Numbered from the stretch's first letter, positions 4,960-12,264 are shown. The stretch is DNA of 12,264 nucleotides from Candidatus Saccharimonadota bacterium (GCA_028289185.1 JAQGGV010000040.1:1-12264), one strand, 5' to 3'. The notes: a model not told the origin generated them from the letters alone. A program made the numbers and translations.

Positions 4960-5310
4960 ATGTCTTATCAGACAACAACACAATTTTACTCACATAGACG
5001 GCAGGCGAGCTGGAATCGAAACCAGAATACTGTTGCTTTTGTATCGAGTGTTAAATTGGGGCCAGTGGCGCATACGGCGCTAGTAGCCCTGATGATTACT
5101 GTTCTGGGGCTGGTTTACCTGACCCAAGCAACGCGGGCGACAAGTTATGACTACGAGGCTCAAAAGATTGATAGCCAGATTGCTGATCTATCGACCAAAA
5201 AGAGCGACCTCGAGGTTGAAAATGCTCGTCTGACCGCACTCGAAACTGTCCAAAACTCTAATGTGGCGAAAGCCATGACCGCACCGGCGGCCACGGATTA
5301 CGCCCACTAG
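4960..5310 (+). CDS. ftsL: FtsL/DivIC-like division protein (coiled-coil, single span)
   Basis: 116-residue bitopic protein: a polar cytoplasmic tail of about 35 residues, one membrane span (about 36-56), then a coiled-coil-like stretch (about 64-98, IDSQIADLSTKKSDLEVENA) and a short C-terminal tail. Sequence in this family is poorly conserved, so the call rests on architecture and on its place between rsmH and the class B PBP, where ftsL sits in nearly all dcw clusters. FtsL works with FtsB/DivIC and FtsQ/DivIB outside the membrane to activate FtsW-FtsI. The ATG at 4960 has only a weak purine stretch upstream. It ends 9 nt before the PBP start. Confidence 0.75.
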   Translation: MSYQTTTQFYSHRRQASWNRNQNTVAFVSSVKLGPVAHTALVALMITVLGLVYLTQATRATSYDYEAQKIDSQIADLSTKKSDLEVENARLTALETVQNSNVAKAMTAPAATDYAH

Positions 5311-5319
5311 GCCTATCAA

Positions 5320-7065
5320 GTGCAGCTATTGTCGCTCAAAAGAGATAAACGGACGATACTCCTAGGTACATTGCTACTTGGGACTATGGTTATTTTTGCC
5401 ACGCGACTGTTTTATCTGCAAATAATCAAGCATAACGATTACGTGGCCCAGGCTGCTGCCGAGCAGATCAAACCACTGACGATTCCCGCCAAGCGCGGGC
5501 TGATTTATGCTATGGATGGGACGTCGCCGGTGCCGCTTGTTATCAACCAAACGGTCTATACGATGTTTGCTGATCCGTCGACCGTCAACGAAGAATCGAA
5601 AGTCCTCTCAACCATCCGTCAGGTTGCTGGCGGCAATTTGCGTCCTAACCTCGAGGATTTACTGAGTCGTCGGGAAAGTCGCTATCAGATCCTGGGGACA
5701 CAATTGACACGTCAACAAGCAGAACTTATCAAGAAACAAAACCTGACTGGGATTGGCTTTCAAGAGGAATCACAGCGCGTTTATCCAGAGGGAAGCCTGG
5801 CCTCCCAGACACTCGGCTTCGTGAATACCGAGGGCAAGGGTCAATACGGTATCGAGCAGTCTCTCAACGACCGTATGACCGGCCACGACGGCCTCCTGAA
5901 GTCTGTGACGGATGTCAGTGGTGTGCCGCTGACCATTGGTAACCAGAATATCAACAAGCCCGCCCAAAACGGTGACAATATCGCGCTCACGATCGACCGT
6001 AACATCCAGGCATATACCGAAAAGGCATTGGCGGCAGGTCTGCAGCACTCACACGCTCCCAACGGTAGTGTCGTCGTGATGGACCCACAATCCGGTAAGG
6101 TGCTGGCAATGGCCAATCTGCCGACGTACGATCCGTCGCAGTACAACAAAGTCACTGATGCCTCGGCATTTGATAATCCAATTGTGTCGACGCCGTATGA
6201 ACCAGGCTCGGACATCAAGACGTTCACGATGGCAACTGGTCTAGACAAGGGCGTTGTAACACCTGATTCCACCTATAACAACACCGACAGTATCAAGATT
6301 GGTGACCGAACAATTACCAACGCTACCAAGGGACAAACGGGCAATATTACCTTCCAGCACGCGCTTAATTATTCACTCAATACCGGCTTTGTAACGGTAG
6401 AGGAGCGGTTGGGTGATGGCACTGATATTAATGATCAGTCACGCAACACCATGTATGACTATTTCCACAATCATTTTGGCTTTGCTCAAAACACTGGTAT
6501 CGAAGTTGCGGGTGAGGCACCGGGCATTATTATCCCGCCAACGAGCGCGGACGGTAATGCAGTTCGCTATTCCAACATGGCATTCGGCCAGGGTCTCGAC
6601 ATTACCATGATTCAAGTGGCGTCGGGCTTTAGTGCATTGGTAAATGGCGGGACCTACTATCAACCAACTGTTGTTGGCGGTACTGTTGACGACAGTGGCA
6701 ACCTGAACCCAGCCCCTCTCAAGGCACCACGCAGAGGTGTCATCACTGCCGCTACATCCGCCACCATCCACGATATGATCCATACAGCTCGCCAGGCATT
6801 TTATGCCAAACAGGACAAGGCTGGCTATGATATCGGCGGCAAAACGGGCACCTCGCAAACCCTCGTCAACGGTCAGTATGTGGATAACCAAACCGTTGCA
6901 ACATACTTGGGCTACGGAGGTGATGTGACCAGTGCGAAATATGTCATAATGGTACAGGTATCCGGCCCTGGCCTCAATCTGCAGGGTAACCTCGACGCGC
7001 TGCCGATTTTTACGAACGTTTCGAACTGGCTCATCGATTATTTAAAGCTTCAACCGAAAGGCTAA
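5320..7065 (+). CDS. ftsI: Class B penicillin-binding protein, FtsI-type DD-transpeptidase
   Basis: 581 residues. A membrane anchor (about 12-34) is followed by the PBP dimerisation domain starting at PAKRGLIYAMDGT (56-68) and including YPEGSLASQTLGFVN (155-169) and GQYGIEQ (174-180). The transpeptidase domain has all three catalytic motifs: SxxK as S297-D-I-K300 within YEPGSDIK, SxN as S352-L-N354, and KTG as K508-T-G510 within GGKTGTSQ. It crosslinks septal peptidoglycan outside the membrane in partnership with FtsW. No PASTA domain follows; the protein ends about 70 residues after KTG. GTG start at 5320, with no strong ribosome site, 9 nt after the ftsL-like stop. It stops 1 nt before mraY, so the two are probably translationally coupled. 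Confidence 0.93.
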   Translation: MQLLSLKRDKRTILLGTLLLGTMVIFATRLFYLQIIKHNDYVAQAAAEQIKPLTIPAKRGLIYAMDGTSPVPLVINQTVYTMFADPSTVNEESKVLSTIRQVAGGNLRPNLEDLLSRRESRYQILGTQLTRQQAELIKKQNLTGIGFQEESQRVYPEGSLASQTLGFVNTEGKGQYGIEQSLNDRMTGHDGLLKSVTDVSGVPLTIGNQNINKPAQNGDNIALTIDRNIQAYTEKALAAGLQHSHAPNGSVVVMDPQSGKVLAMANLPTYDPSQYNKVTDASAFDNPIVSTPYEPGSDIKTFTMATGLDKGVVTPDSTYNNTDSIKIGDRTITNATKGQTGNITFQHALNYSLNTGFVTVEERLGDGTDINDQSRNTMYDYFHNHFGFAQNTGIEVAGEAPGIIIPPTSADGNAVRYSNMAFGQGLDITMIQVASGFSALVNGGTYYQPTVVGGTVDDSGNLNPAPLKAPRRGVITAATSATIHDMIHTARQAFYAKQDKAGYDIGGKTGTSQTLVNGQYVDNQTVATYLGYGGDVTSAKYVIMVQVSGPGLNLQGNLDALPIFTNVSNWLIDYLKLQPKG

Positions 7066-7066
7066 T

Positions 7067-8110
7067 ATGGTATCATCTACCCTGACAATTGCATCCCTTA
7101 CTACCGAACTGACAACAACGTTTCTGCTAGCCGGCGCAACTTTTTTGCTGGCTATGCTACTGACCCCCGTCTATACCTACTTGGCATACCGCTACCAGTT
7201 CTGGAAAAAGCAGCGTACGACTAGCACAACAGGGGAGATATTACAGGTTTTTACCAAACTGCATGCCGATAAATTTAAGCGTAATATCCCGACGATGGCT
7301 GGCATCATTGCGGTGATTTCTGTATCAGCCGTGACGATTGTCTATAATCTGGATAGGGCACAGACATGGTTGCCATTGGCGGCACTTATCGGTGGTGGGG
7401 CAGTTGGACTGCTCGATGATTACATCAATATCCGCGGACTTGGCGGCGGAGTTGCGGGTCTTAGGTCAAGTATGAAGTTCCTCATGATTACCGTGCTTGG
7501 ACTGGCACTCGGCTGGTTCTTTGTCTACAAACTTGGCTTTGACGCGATCCACGTGCCATTCCTGGGTGACTGGGCACTCGGTTGGTTTATGGTTCCAGTC
7601 TTTGCCTTTGCAGTGGTCGCGACGGGTAACGCCGTCAATATCAGCGATGGTCTGGACGGCCTAGCGGGCGGCCTATTGTCGTCGGCATACGGCGCATTTG
7701 GTGTCATTGCGCTGTTGCAGGGACACTTTTTGCTGGCGGGCTTCTGTTTTACGATTCTCGGTGCGCTGCTAGCATATCTGTGGTTCAATATCTTCCCGGC
7801 GCGCTTTTTCATGGGTGATGTTGGCAGTTTTGCACTCGGTACGTCGCTCGGAGTTGTGGCCATGCTGACAAACACATTCTTCCTCCTACCGGTTATTGGT
7901 ATTGTCTTTGTCGCCGAGGCTGGTTCAAGTGTGATTCAGATCCTCAGCAAAAAAATCCGTCACAAAAAAATCTTTCTGTCGGCACCGGTTCATCACCACC
8001 TTGAAGCAATCGGTTGGCCTGAAACCAAAGTCACGATGCGTTTCTGGGTGATTGGCACCGCTGCAGCCTTTACTGGTATTCTAATGGCGCTTGCAGGGGG
8101 CAACGTCTAG
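7067..8110 (+). CDS. mraY: Phospho-N-acetylmuramoyl-pentapeptide-transferase MraY
   Basis: 347-residue polytopic membrane enzyme. It transfers phospho-MurNAc-pentapeptide from UDP to undecaprenyl phosphate, making lipid I on the cytoplasmic face. Family motifs: IPTMAGI (74-80), catalytic Asp pair in GLLDDYINIRG (114-124; D117-D118), NAVNISDGLDGLAGG (188-202; D194 and D197), FFMGDVGSFALG (247-258; D251) and the triple-His loop PVHHHLEAIGW (307-317) followed by RFW. One deviation is KRNIPTMAG, where most MraY have a Gly-Thr-Pro-Thr-Met-Gly-Gly form. Start ATG at 7067, one base after ftsI. The stop overlaps the ftsW GTG by one base (TAGTG). The mur ligases that usually neighbour it are absent. 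Confidence 0.95.
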   Translation: MVSSTLTIASLTTELTTTFLLAGATFLLAMLLTPVYTYLAYRYQFWKKQRTTSTTGEILQVFTKLHADKFKRNIPTMAGIIAVISVSAVTIVYNLDRAQTWLPLAALIGGGAVGLLDDYINIRGLGGGVAGLRSSMKFLMITVLGLALGWFFVYKLGFDAIHVPFLGDWALGWFMVPVFAFAVVATGNAVNISDGLDGLAGGLLSSAYGAFGVIALLQGHFLLAGFCFTILGALLAYLWFNIFPARFFMGDVGSFALGTSLGVVAMLTNTFFLLPVIGIVFVAEAGSSVIQILSKKIRHKKIFLSAPVHHHLEAIGWPETKVTMRFWVIGTAAAFTGILMALAGGNV

Positions 8111-9402
8111 TGACTCCACGCCGACTTGCTTCGAAGCGTTCCACGGGGACGCAGGTTGTTCGTCGGCACAAGCCTGATTATCAAATTTTGCTATTTATGG
8201 GCTTACTTATGTTGCTGGGGCTGGTCGTCATGTATGCTATTGGTCCTCAGCGTGCCAACGTGCTCAATAATGTATATGGAACCGATTACTACGGTTCGAC
8301 GTACTTTTTCGTCAAGCAAACAATTAGTTTGTTCCTCGCGCTTGTGACCTTTGCGATTGCGGCATCACTGCCGTACACTTTTTTGCAGAAACACGCTGGC
8401 AAATTGGTTGTTGCGGGACTCGGGGCCTGCGCACTCCTGGTATTATTTGGTAATTTGCTACACGTTGACGCGATTGCACAGTGTAGCCTCGGTGCTTGCC
8501 GCTGGTTTAGTCTGGGGCCGCTTGGTAGTATCCAGCCAGCAGAGTTTTTGAAGTTCGGTCTGCTTATCTTTACCGCGGGCTTTCTGGGTACGCGGGCGCA
8601 GCAGGGGTTGATTAACGATATCAAGCAAACGCTGATTCCACTTGGTGTTCTGACGGCTACTTCACTCTTGTTTATTATTGTTATCCAAAAGGACATGGGC
8701 ACCGGTATTACGCTGGTATCGATGTTGGCGGCGATGATTGTCGTGGCAGGCCTACGGCTGCGGACTGGTCTGCTAATCACGGGAATTATGCTGGTTGTTG
8801 GCGTCGGGCTTATCCTGATGGCGCCGCACCGTATCGATCGTGTTACAACATTTTTCTCGGGTGACAACACCAGTGACAACAGCGCCAATGGTTATCAGAT
8901 TGACCACGCCAAAATGGCGATTGGTACCGGCGGACTCACCGGGGTAGGTATTGGCAATAGTGTCGAAGCGACCGGTTATTTGCCAGAAGCTATCAATGAC
9001 TCGGTTTTTGCCATCATGGGTGAGACGTTTGGCTTCGTTGGGTTGATTGCTATCCTGGCACTGTTCACGGCGCTTCTCCTGCGCTTACTGCGTGTTTCTG
9101 ACCATCTGGTCGATATTCGTTTAAAGGTGCTTGTGGCGGGCGTCTTTGGCTGGCTGGGCTCGCACGTCATATTGAATGTTGGCGCGATGATCGGCATCTT
9201 TCCGCTCACAGGAATCACGCTGCCGCTCCTCAGTTTCGGTGGCACGTCGATGGTGTTTATCGCCGCTGCGCTCGGTCTAGCATTTCAGCTGTCGCGTTAC
9301 ACGGTTTTTGGTAGTAAACTAAGGAGCAATGAGTATGAAGATTCTCAGCGTCGGCGGGGGGTCGGGCGGTCACGTAACGCCGGTCGTCGCCGTTTTGCGT
9401 GA
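8110..9402 (+). CDS. ftsW: SEDS peptidoglycan glycosyltransferase FtsW
   Basis: 430 residues with about ten hydrophobic spans. It polymerises lipid II into septal glycan strands together with FtsI. SEDS motifs: RWFSLGPLGSIQPAEFLKF (131-149), QKDMGTG (193-199), AIGTGGLTGVGIGNSVE (270-286), YLPEAINDSVFAIMGE (290-305; D297 is the likely catalytic Asp) and the final-loop segment NVGAMIGIFPLTGITLPLLS (356-375) followed by FGG. Two cysteines (C125, C130) bracket the large external loop before RWF and could pair. GTG start at 8110 shares one base with the mraY stop. The last 20-odd residues are Arg-rich and are encoded inside the murG reading frame (68-74 nt overlap). Confidence 0.95.
   Translation: MTPRRLASKRSTGTQVVRRHKPDYQILLFMGLLMLLGLVVMYAIGPQRANVLNNVYGTDYYGSTYFFVKQTISLFLALVTFAIAASLPYTFLQKHAGKLVVAGLGACALLVLFGNLLHVDAIAQCSLGACRWFSLGPLGSIQPAEFLKFGLLIFTAGFLGTRAQQGLINDIKQTLIPLGVLTATSLLFIIVIQKDMGTGITLVSMLAAMIVVAGLRLRTGLLITGIMLVVGVGLILMAPHRIDRVTTFFSGDNTSDNSANGYQIDHAKMAIGTGGLTGVGIGNSVEATGYLPEAINDSVFAIMGETFGFVGLIAILALFTALLLRLLRVSDHLVDIRLKVLVAGVFGWLGSHVILNVGAMIGIFPLTGITLPLLSFGGTSMVFIAAALGLAFQLSRYTVFGSKLRSNEYEDSQRRRGVGRSRNAGRRRFA
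9321..9326 (+). promoter_or_regulatory. Shine-Dalgarno that decides the murG start
   Basis: AAGGAG lies inside the ftsW coding region. It is 8 nt from the ATG at 9335 but only 2 nt from an in-frame ATG at 9329, so the downstream ATG is the likelier start. Confidence 0.7.
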
Positions 9403-10495
9403 GCTGAAAACGCTCCACCCGAATATACACGTACGATTTTGGACAGATAAGGGCTTCGCACTAGAGGCCCATCGTATTGTTTCCGACTATGATCCGTCGA
9501 TTAAATTTCAGACGGTTCTTTCTGGTAAATTTCGCCGTTACCATCATCTGAGCAGGTTACAACATCTGACTATCCCTTCGGTTGTATTTCCGAATATTCT
9601 CGATGGATTTAAGGTGTTCCTAGGCACTATTCAGAGCTTCTTTCGATTGCTGTTCTGGCGACCAAATGTCGTCTTTTTGAAGGGTGGTTTCGTCTGTGTA
9701 CCCGTTGGTATTGCGGCGTGGCTGCTCCGTATTCCGATTGTTATCCACGACAGCGATGCACATCCAGGACTGGCAAATCGTATTTTGGCACCGATGGCAA
9801 AACGGATTACAACCGGGGTCTCACTGGATCACTACAACTATCCCCCCGAGAAGTCCGCCTATGTCGGCATTCCGATTGATTCGCATTTTGTGCCGCTTCC
9901 AGAGAAGAAGCGCCAGGAAGTCAAACTCAAATTTGGCTTCGATCCCAAGCGAACGCTGACAGTATTTGTCGGTGGGGGACAGGGGTCAAAACAAATTAAC
10001 GACAACGTCGCACTGCATCTGATTGAACTAGTCAAAATCACCAATGTCATGCTGCTGAGCGGCACCAAGCAGTACGACGAACTGCGCAGTTTGACGCCAC
10101 CAGATAACGCGCACTTTCGGATAGAAGCGTTCATCCCACCGCAGGGGATGGCTGAGTTGTTAGGTGCGGCAGACATCGTCGTCACTAGGGCAGGGGCGTC
10201 GGCCCTACTGGAACTTGCTGCCCTCAGTAAACCAACCATTGTTATCCCCAGCAAGCGCCTGGTCTGGCAGGTTAAACACGCCAAATTGTACGTCGACATG
10301 CAAGCGGTCTATCCGATTGACGAGGACCACTTTACCGAGGAAGGGGACCAGACGCTCGTTCACGCTGTTAAACGCCTCGTAACAGATCAGAATCTAGCCG
10401 ATAGACTGGCCAAAAACCTTCACCGCCTGGCCCGACCAAACGCTAGTCGCGATATGGCGGCGACTATCATGAGTGCCACGCGAAAGAAGCGCTAG
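9335..10495 (+). CDS. murG: UDP-GlcNAc:lipid I N-acetylglucosaminyltransferase MurG
   Basis: 386-residue GT28 family GT-B enzyme that adds GlcNAc to lipid I to form lipid II at the inner membrane face. Motifs, numbered from the ATG at 9335: G-loop GGGSGGH (7-13), FLKGGFVCVPVGIAAWLL (114-131), HDSDAHPGLANR (138-149, where most MurG have HEQNxxPGLTNR), second G-loop GGGQGS (213-218) and donor site ADIVVTRAGASALLELAALS (279-298) with KP following. The HQxxNA-like donor stretch is replaced by WQVKHAK (312-318), keeping one Gln. An alternative ATG at 9329 adds two residues but sits too close to the Shine-Dalgarno. It overlaps ftsW by 68 nt and ends 3 nt before the ftsQ-like gene. Confidence 0.93.
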   Translation: MKILSVGGGSGGHVTPVVAVLRELKTLHPNIHVRFWTDKGFALEAHRIVSDYDPSIKFQTVLSGKFRRYHHLSRLQHLTIPSVVFPNILDGFKVFLGTIQSFFRLLFWRPNVVFLKGGFVCVPVGIAAWLLRIPIVIHDSDAHPGLANRILAPMAKRITTGVSLDHYNYPPEKSAYVGIPIDSHFVPLPEKKRQEVKLKFGFDPKRTLTVFVGGGQGSKQINDNVALHLIELVKITNVMLLSGTKQYDELRSLTPPDNAHFRIEAFIPPQGMAELLGAADIVVTRAGASALLELAALSKPTIVIPSKRLVWQVKHAKLYVDMQAVYPIDEDHFTEEGDQTLVHAVKRLVTDQNLADRLAKNLHRLARPNASRDMAATIMSATRKKR

Positions 10496-10498
10496 GAT

Positions 10499-11440
10499 AT
10501 GAAACTGGGGTTGGGCAAAAAACGTAAGGAACAGCCACAGCGGCGACGTGTGAGTGCTGAGCGTATTGCCGAAAAACGCGAAACTGGGCGTACGGGCAAC
10601 GCAATATTTCGCCGTAATCGTACTCTTGTCGGTAGTCTGTCACCACAAGTTGGCAGTGCCAGCGAACTGACGGGCGATTTACGCTCACCACGCGCCCATG
10701 TGCATCACTTGACGGCGCATCGCCGTATGCTTGGTACGATATTTATTCTGGTCGTCGGTGCGATCGGCCTCCTCTTTTGGCTCATTTATGAATTCACCGC
10801 TGTTGTGCAGGTGTCGCCGACCAGCGGCATTGCTATCGACCAGTCGCGTTATCAACATGCCATCAATGAGTACTTCATGACTCATCCGTTAGAGCGTCTG
10901 CGCGTACTACTAAACGAGAATGGGTTGACCAGCTACCTAGGTCAAGTGACTCCAGAGGTAGAGGACGCCAGAAGTGGTGGCTCTGCCGGTTTTGCGACCA
11001 GTCAGTTTGACCTTGTTTTCCGACGGCCGGTTGTCGGCTGGTTAATCGGGGCGCATCAGTACTACGTTGACGGTAATGGTGTATCTTTCCAAAAGAATTA
11101 TTTTGATCAGCCGGCAGTCAAAATTATTGATCAGAGCACTGTCGCTCAGGCCGCCGGTACTACTGTAGCAAGCAGCCGTTTCCTCCGTTTTGTTGGCCAA
11201 GCGATCGTACTATCCAAAGCAAATGGACTAACAATCACCCAGGCTATTATCCCCGCTGATACCACACACCAGATAGAGATTATTGTGATGGGACATAGCT
11301 ATCCGATTAAGTTCTCGTTGGACCGCCCGGTAGGGGAGCAAGTAGAGGATATGCAGCATGCGCTGGCCTACTTTGACGCTAAGGGGCAGCACCCTGCGTA
11401 TGTTGATGTTCGGGTCTCTGGTAAAGCCTATTATAAATAG
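10499..11440 (+). CDS. ftsQ: FtsQ/DivIB-like cell division protein
   Basis: 313 residues. The long basic cytoplasmic tail (1-76, many Arg/Lys) is followed by one membrane span (about 77-99) and an extracytoplasmic domain: a POTRA-like region (about 103-175), YYVDGNGVSF (188-197, the FtsQ-type D-x-x-G loop) and a terminal beta strand AYVDVRVSGKAYYK (300-313), matching the family's xxIDLRxxxRVxVK ending. FtsQ/DivIB scaffolds FtsL and FtsB/DivIC and activates FtsWI. The ATG is 3 nt after the murG stop, which indicates coupling. It is the last gene of the run; ftsA and ftsZ do not follow. The cytoplasmic tail is longer than in E. coli FtsQ. Confidence 0.82.
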   Translation: MKLGLGKKRKEQPQRRRVSAERIAEKRETGRTGNAIFRRNRTLVGSLSPQVGSASELTGDLRSPRAHVHHLTAHRRMLGTIFILVVGAIGLLFWLIYEFTAVVQVSPTSGIAIDQSRYQHAINEYFMTHPLERLRVLLNENGLTSYLGQVTPEVEDARSGGSAGFATSQFDLVFRRPVVGWLIGAHQYYVDGNGVSFQKNYFDQPAVKIIDQSTVAQAAGTTVASSRFLRFVGQAIVLSKANGLTITQAIIPADTTHQIEIIVMGHSYPIKFSLDRPVGEQVEDMQHALAYFDAKGQHPAYVDVRVSGKAYYK

Positions 11441-11457
11441 GACAGTAGGTCGGGTTT

Positions 11458-11574
11458 GAGCACCGCTAGTTTTTGCGCAGCCATCGTGACGTACTAGAGA
11501 ATCTTGGGCATGCGCTAGGAATCTCTAGATACGTCACGGGATCTATAATGGCTGAGCAAAAACCATCGGTGTTC
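11458..11574. repeat. 117-bp imperfect palindrome / long hairpin
   Basis: The outer arms 11458-11484 and 11548-11574 pair with three mismatches and one G-U. The inner arms 11485-11500 and 11522-11538 pair perfectly apart from one bulged A (11529). A 9-nt asymmetric loop (11539-11547) separates them, and the tip loop is 21 nt (11501-11521). Roughly 40 base pairs form in total. It begins 18 nt after the ftsQ stop, so it would cap the operon's 3' end. No T-run follows. It may be an mRNA 3' stabiliser, a small RNA, or a remnant miniature inverted-repeat element. Confidence 0.75.
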
Positions 11575-11752
11575 ACCCTCTCCGCTCCTCCACTAATGTT
11601 CTATTTTTGTTCTAATTTCAATATAGTATCATATCATGAAAAAACTATATTATCATATTAAAATATCAAAAAAGCAAATATGCAAATGAAAAAGTAGGGG
11701 AGCAGGGGAAATAGAGGAGTGGGAAAAGCTAGTGGAAATAACTTAAGCAGGC

Positions 11753-11761
11753 TGTGGAAAA
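11753..11761 (-). promoter_or_regulatory. DnaA-box-like 9-mer
   Basis: TGTGGAAAA, the complement of TTTTCCACA, is one step from the TTATNCACA consensus and is a variant used in some origins. It lies in the gene-poor region 66 bp from a second, consensus box. Confidence 0.35.
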
Positions 11762-11797
11762 CATAGAGTCTTAAGGTTTTCTCAGAAAAGTCAAATG

Positions 11798-11811
11798 TTT
11801 CACATGTGAAA
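11798..11811. repeat. 14-bp perfect palindrome
   Basis: TTTCACATGTGAAA is self-complementary without a spacer, typical of a dimeric regulator site. It resembles the parS core TTTCACGTGAAA but carries two extra central bases, which should put the half-sites out of register. Confidence 0.5.
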
Positions 11812-11818
11812 AGGTTGT

Positions 11819-11827
11819 TGTGAATAA
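11819..11827 (-). promoter_or_regulatory. Consensus DnaA-box-like 9-mer
   Basis: TGTGAATAA is the complement of TTATTCACA and matches TTATNCACA fully. With the variant at 11753-11761 it points the same way, inside a gene-poor region next to an AT-rich stretch. Confidence 0.4.
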
Positions 11828-11901
11828 TGACAACTAGGTCATACGTGCATGATCTCACTGGCAAATACGTACTATGTATAGCGATGTACGTACGTGGGGT
11901 C

Positions 11902-11931
11902 TGTGTATGAAATGTAGGACATGCATACACA
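11902..11931. repeat. 8-bp inverted repeat (hairpin)
   Basis: TGTGTATG (11902-11909) and CATACACA (11924-11931) are perfect complements with a 14-nt loop. Neighbouring DNA is rich in TACGTA words. No T-run follows, so it is not a typical terminator. Confidence 0.4.
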
Positions 11932-12264
11932 CGTTAACGACATAGCAAAAGCACTACCAGGAGTTTATACAGGAATACCCCCCTATTAGCACTCAGAGTA
12001 GACGTATGCTGACTCATCTTTGTTATATATACTTAATGTCGTAAAAGATATATTGTGCGACGTAAGAACTATATGTACAATATGAATGTGTATTCGGCCT
12101 CTGTTACTATCCTTATGCCTATTTTCGCTTTAACGTCGCGTTTTTTCACTCACCTGTTTTGTGGAACGCACTTTTGCGACGCATACGGCTATGCTTTTCC
12201 GTCCGACCAGTCGCGTTTATCGACCATTTGGCTGATTTTTCCATTTAACGGGGGTACGACAGGG

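Larger units (their letters stand above)
11441..12264. other. Long gene-poor region after ftsQ
   Basis: 824 bp with no gene I can support. In order it holds a 117-bp imperfect palindrome (11458-11574), an AT-rich stretch (about 11600-11700), a purine-rich G-run segment (about 11694-11735), two DnaA-box-like sites, a 14-bp palindrome, a cluster of TACGTA-containing words (11866-11895), an 8-bp hairpin (11902-11931) and an AT-rich end before composition turns GC-richer at about 12130. Base use is unlike the neighbouring genes. Confidence 0.7.

Noticed and set aside
8289..8888. 199-codon open frame on the minus strand
   Set aside because: It lies wholly antisense to the strongly supported ftsW gene, has low-complexity composition and no recognisable domain; the same holds for the minus-strand frames inside ftsI (5841-6272, 6439-6891).
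11473..11661. 62-codon + frame downstream of ftsQ
   Set aside because: Most of it is the 117-bp palindrome; no ribosome site and no protein-like conservation.
11694..11735. G-quadruplex in the G-rich purine stretch
   Set aside because: Only three runs of three or more G; a fourth needs a GG run, so the evidence is weak.
11798..11811. parS (ParB) site
   Set aside because: It resembles the TTTCACGTGAAA core but has two extra central bases, which changes half-site spacing; kept only as a palindrome.
11658..11930. 90-codon minus frame in the gene-poor region
   Set aside because: Composition follows the AT-rich DNA (runs of Phe, Leu, Pro), no ribosome site, and it overlaps the DnaA-like boxes and palindromes.
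12115..12264. Open + frame of 50 codons running off the right edge from an ATG at 12115
   Set aside because: No ribosome site or nearby -10, and the residues match no family I know. It cannot be judged without downstream sequence.
12189..12264. Possible 3' end of a minus-strand gene (25 codons ending in TAG at 12189-12191)
   Set aside because: Too short to recognise. GC content rises here and an imperfect inverted repeat follows, so it remains possible, but nothing supports a call.

Overview
The window is a compact division and cell-wall (dcw) cluster, probably from a Candidate Phyla Radiation (Patescibacteria) bacterium. The divergent MurG motifs and the short MraZ suggest a Saccharibacteria-like lineage, but that is inference from protein style and gene order; no rRNA marker is present. 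Several genes end in TGA (yvcK-like, mraZ, ftsW) and none reads through one, so TGA is a normal stop. This argues against the Gracilibacteria/SR1 code.

Layout. A minus-strand gene with an LssY C-terminal-like domain (1-723, cut by the left edge) is divergent from a YvcK/CofD-like UDP-sugar-binding protein (763-1797). A HAD-type hydrolase (1784-2455) overlaps the YvcK gene, and a 73-residue one-span membrane protein (2495-2716) follows. A 314-bp gap holds a strong hairpin terminator, a perfect inverted pair of DnaA-box-like 9-mers and a three-repeat MraZ-type operator. Then, all on +, come mraZ, rsmH (mraW), an FtsL-position coiled-coil membrane protein, ftsI-type PBP, mraY, ftsW, murG and an FtsQ/DivIB-like protein. 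From the PBP to ftsQ the genes are nearly contiguous (gaps of 1-3 nt, or overlaps). The ligase genes murC-F, and ftsA and ftsZ, are not in the window.

Functional logic. MraZ would autoregulate the operon. RsmH methylates 16S rRNA. FtsL-like and FtsQ-like proteins form the divisome scaffold that activates the FtsW/FtsI polymerase-crosslinker pair. MraY and MurG make lipid I and lipid II. The upstream YvcK-like protein belongs to a family that binds UDP-GlcNAc and coordinates wall precursor supply, so its position beside the cluster makes sense.

Non-coding parts are unusually rich. The 336-bp gap between rsmH and the ftsL-like gene holds a 21-codon ORF with a perfect AGGAGG, followed by about 200 nt that can fold into a closed multi-branched RNA matching no RNA family I recognise. 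A 117-bp imperfect palindrome follows ftsQ. After it come about 690 bp without a supportable gene, partly AT-rich, with two DnaA-box-like 9-mers and a 14-bp palindrome. Four upstream genes share extended -10 promoters (TGn plus TATAAT-like); three of these sit so close to the start codon that the mRNA should be leaderless.
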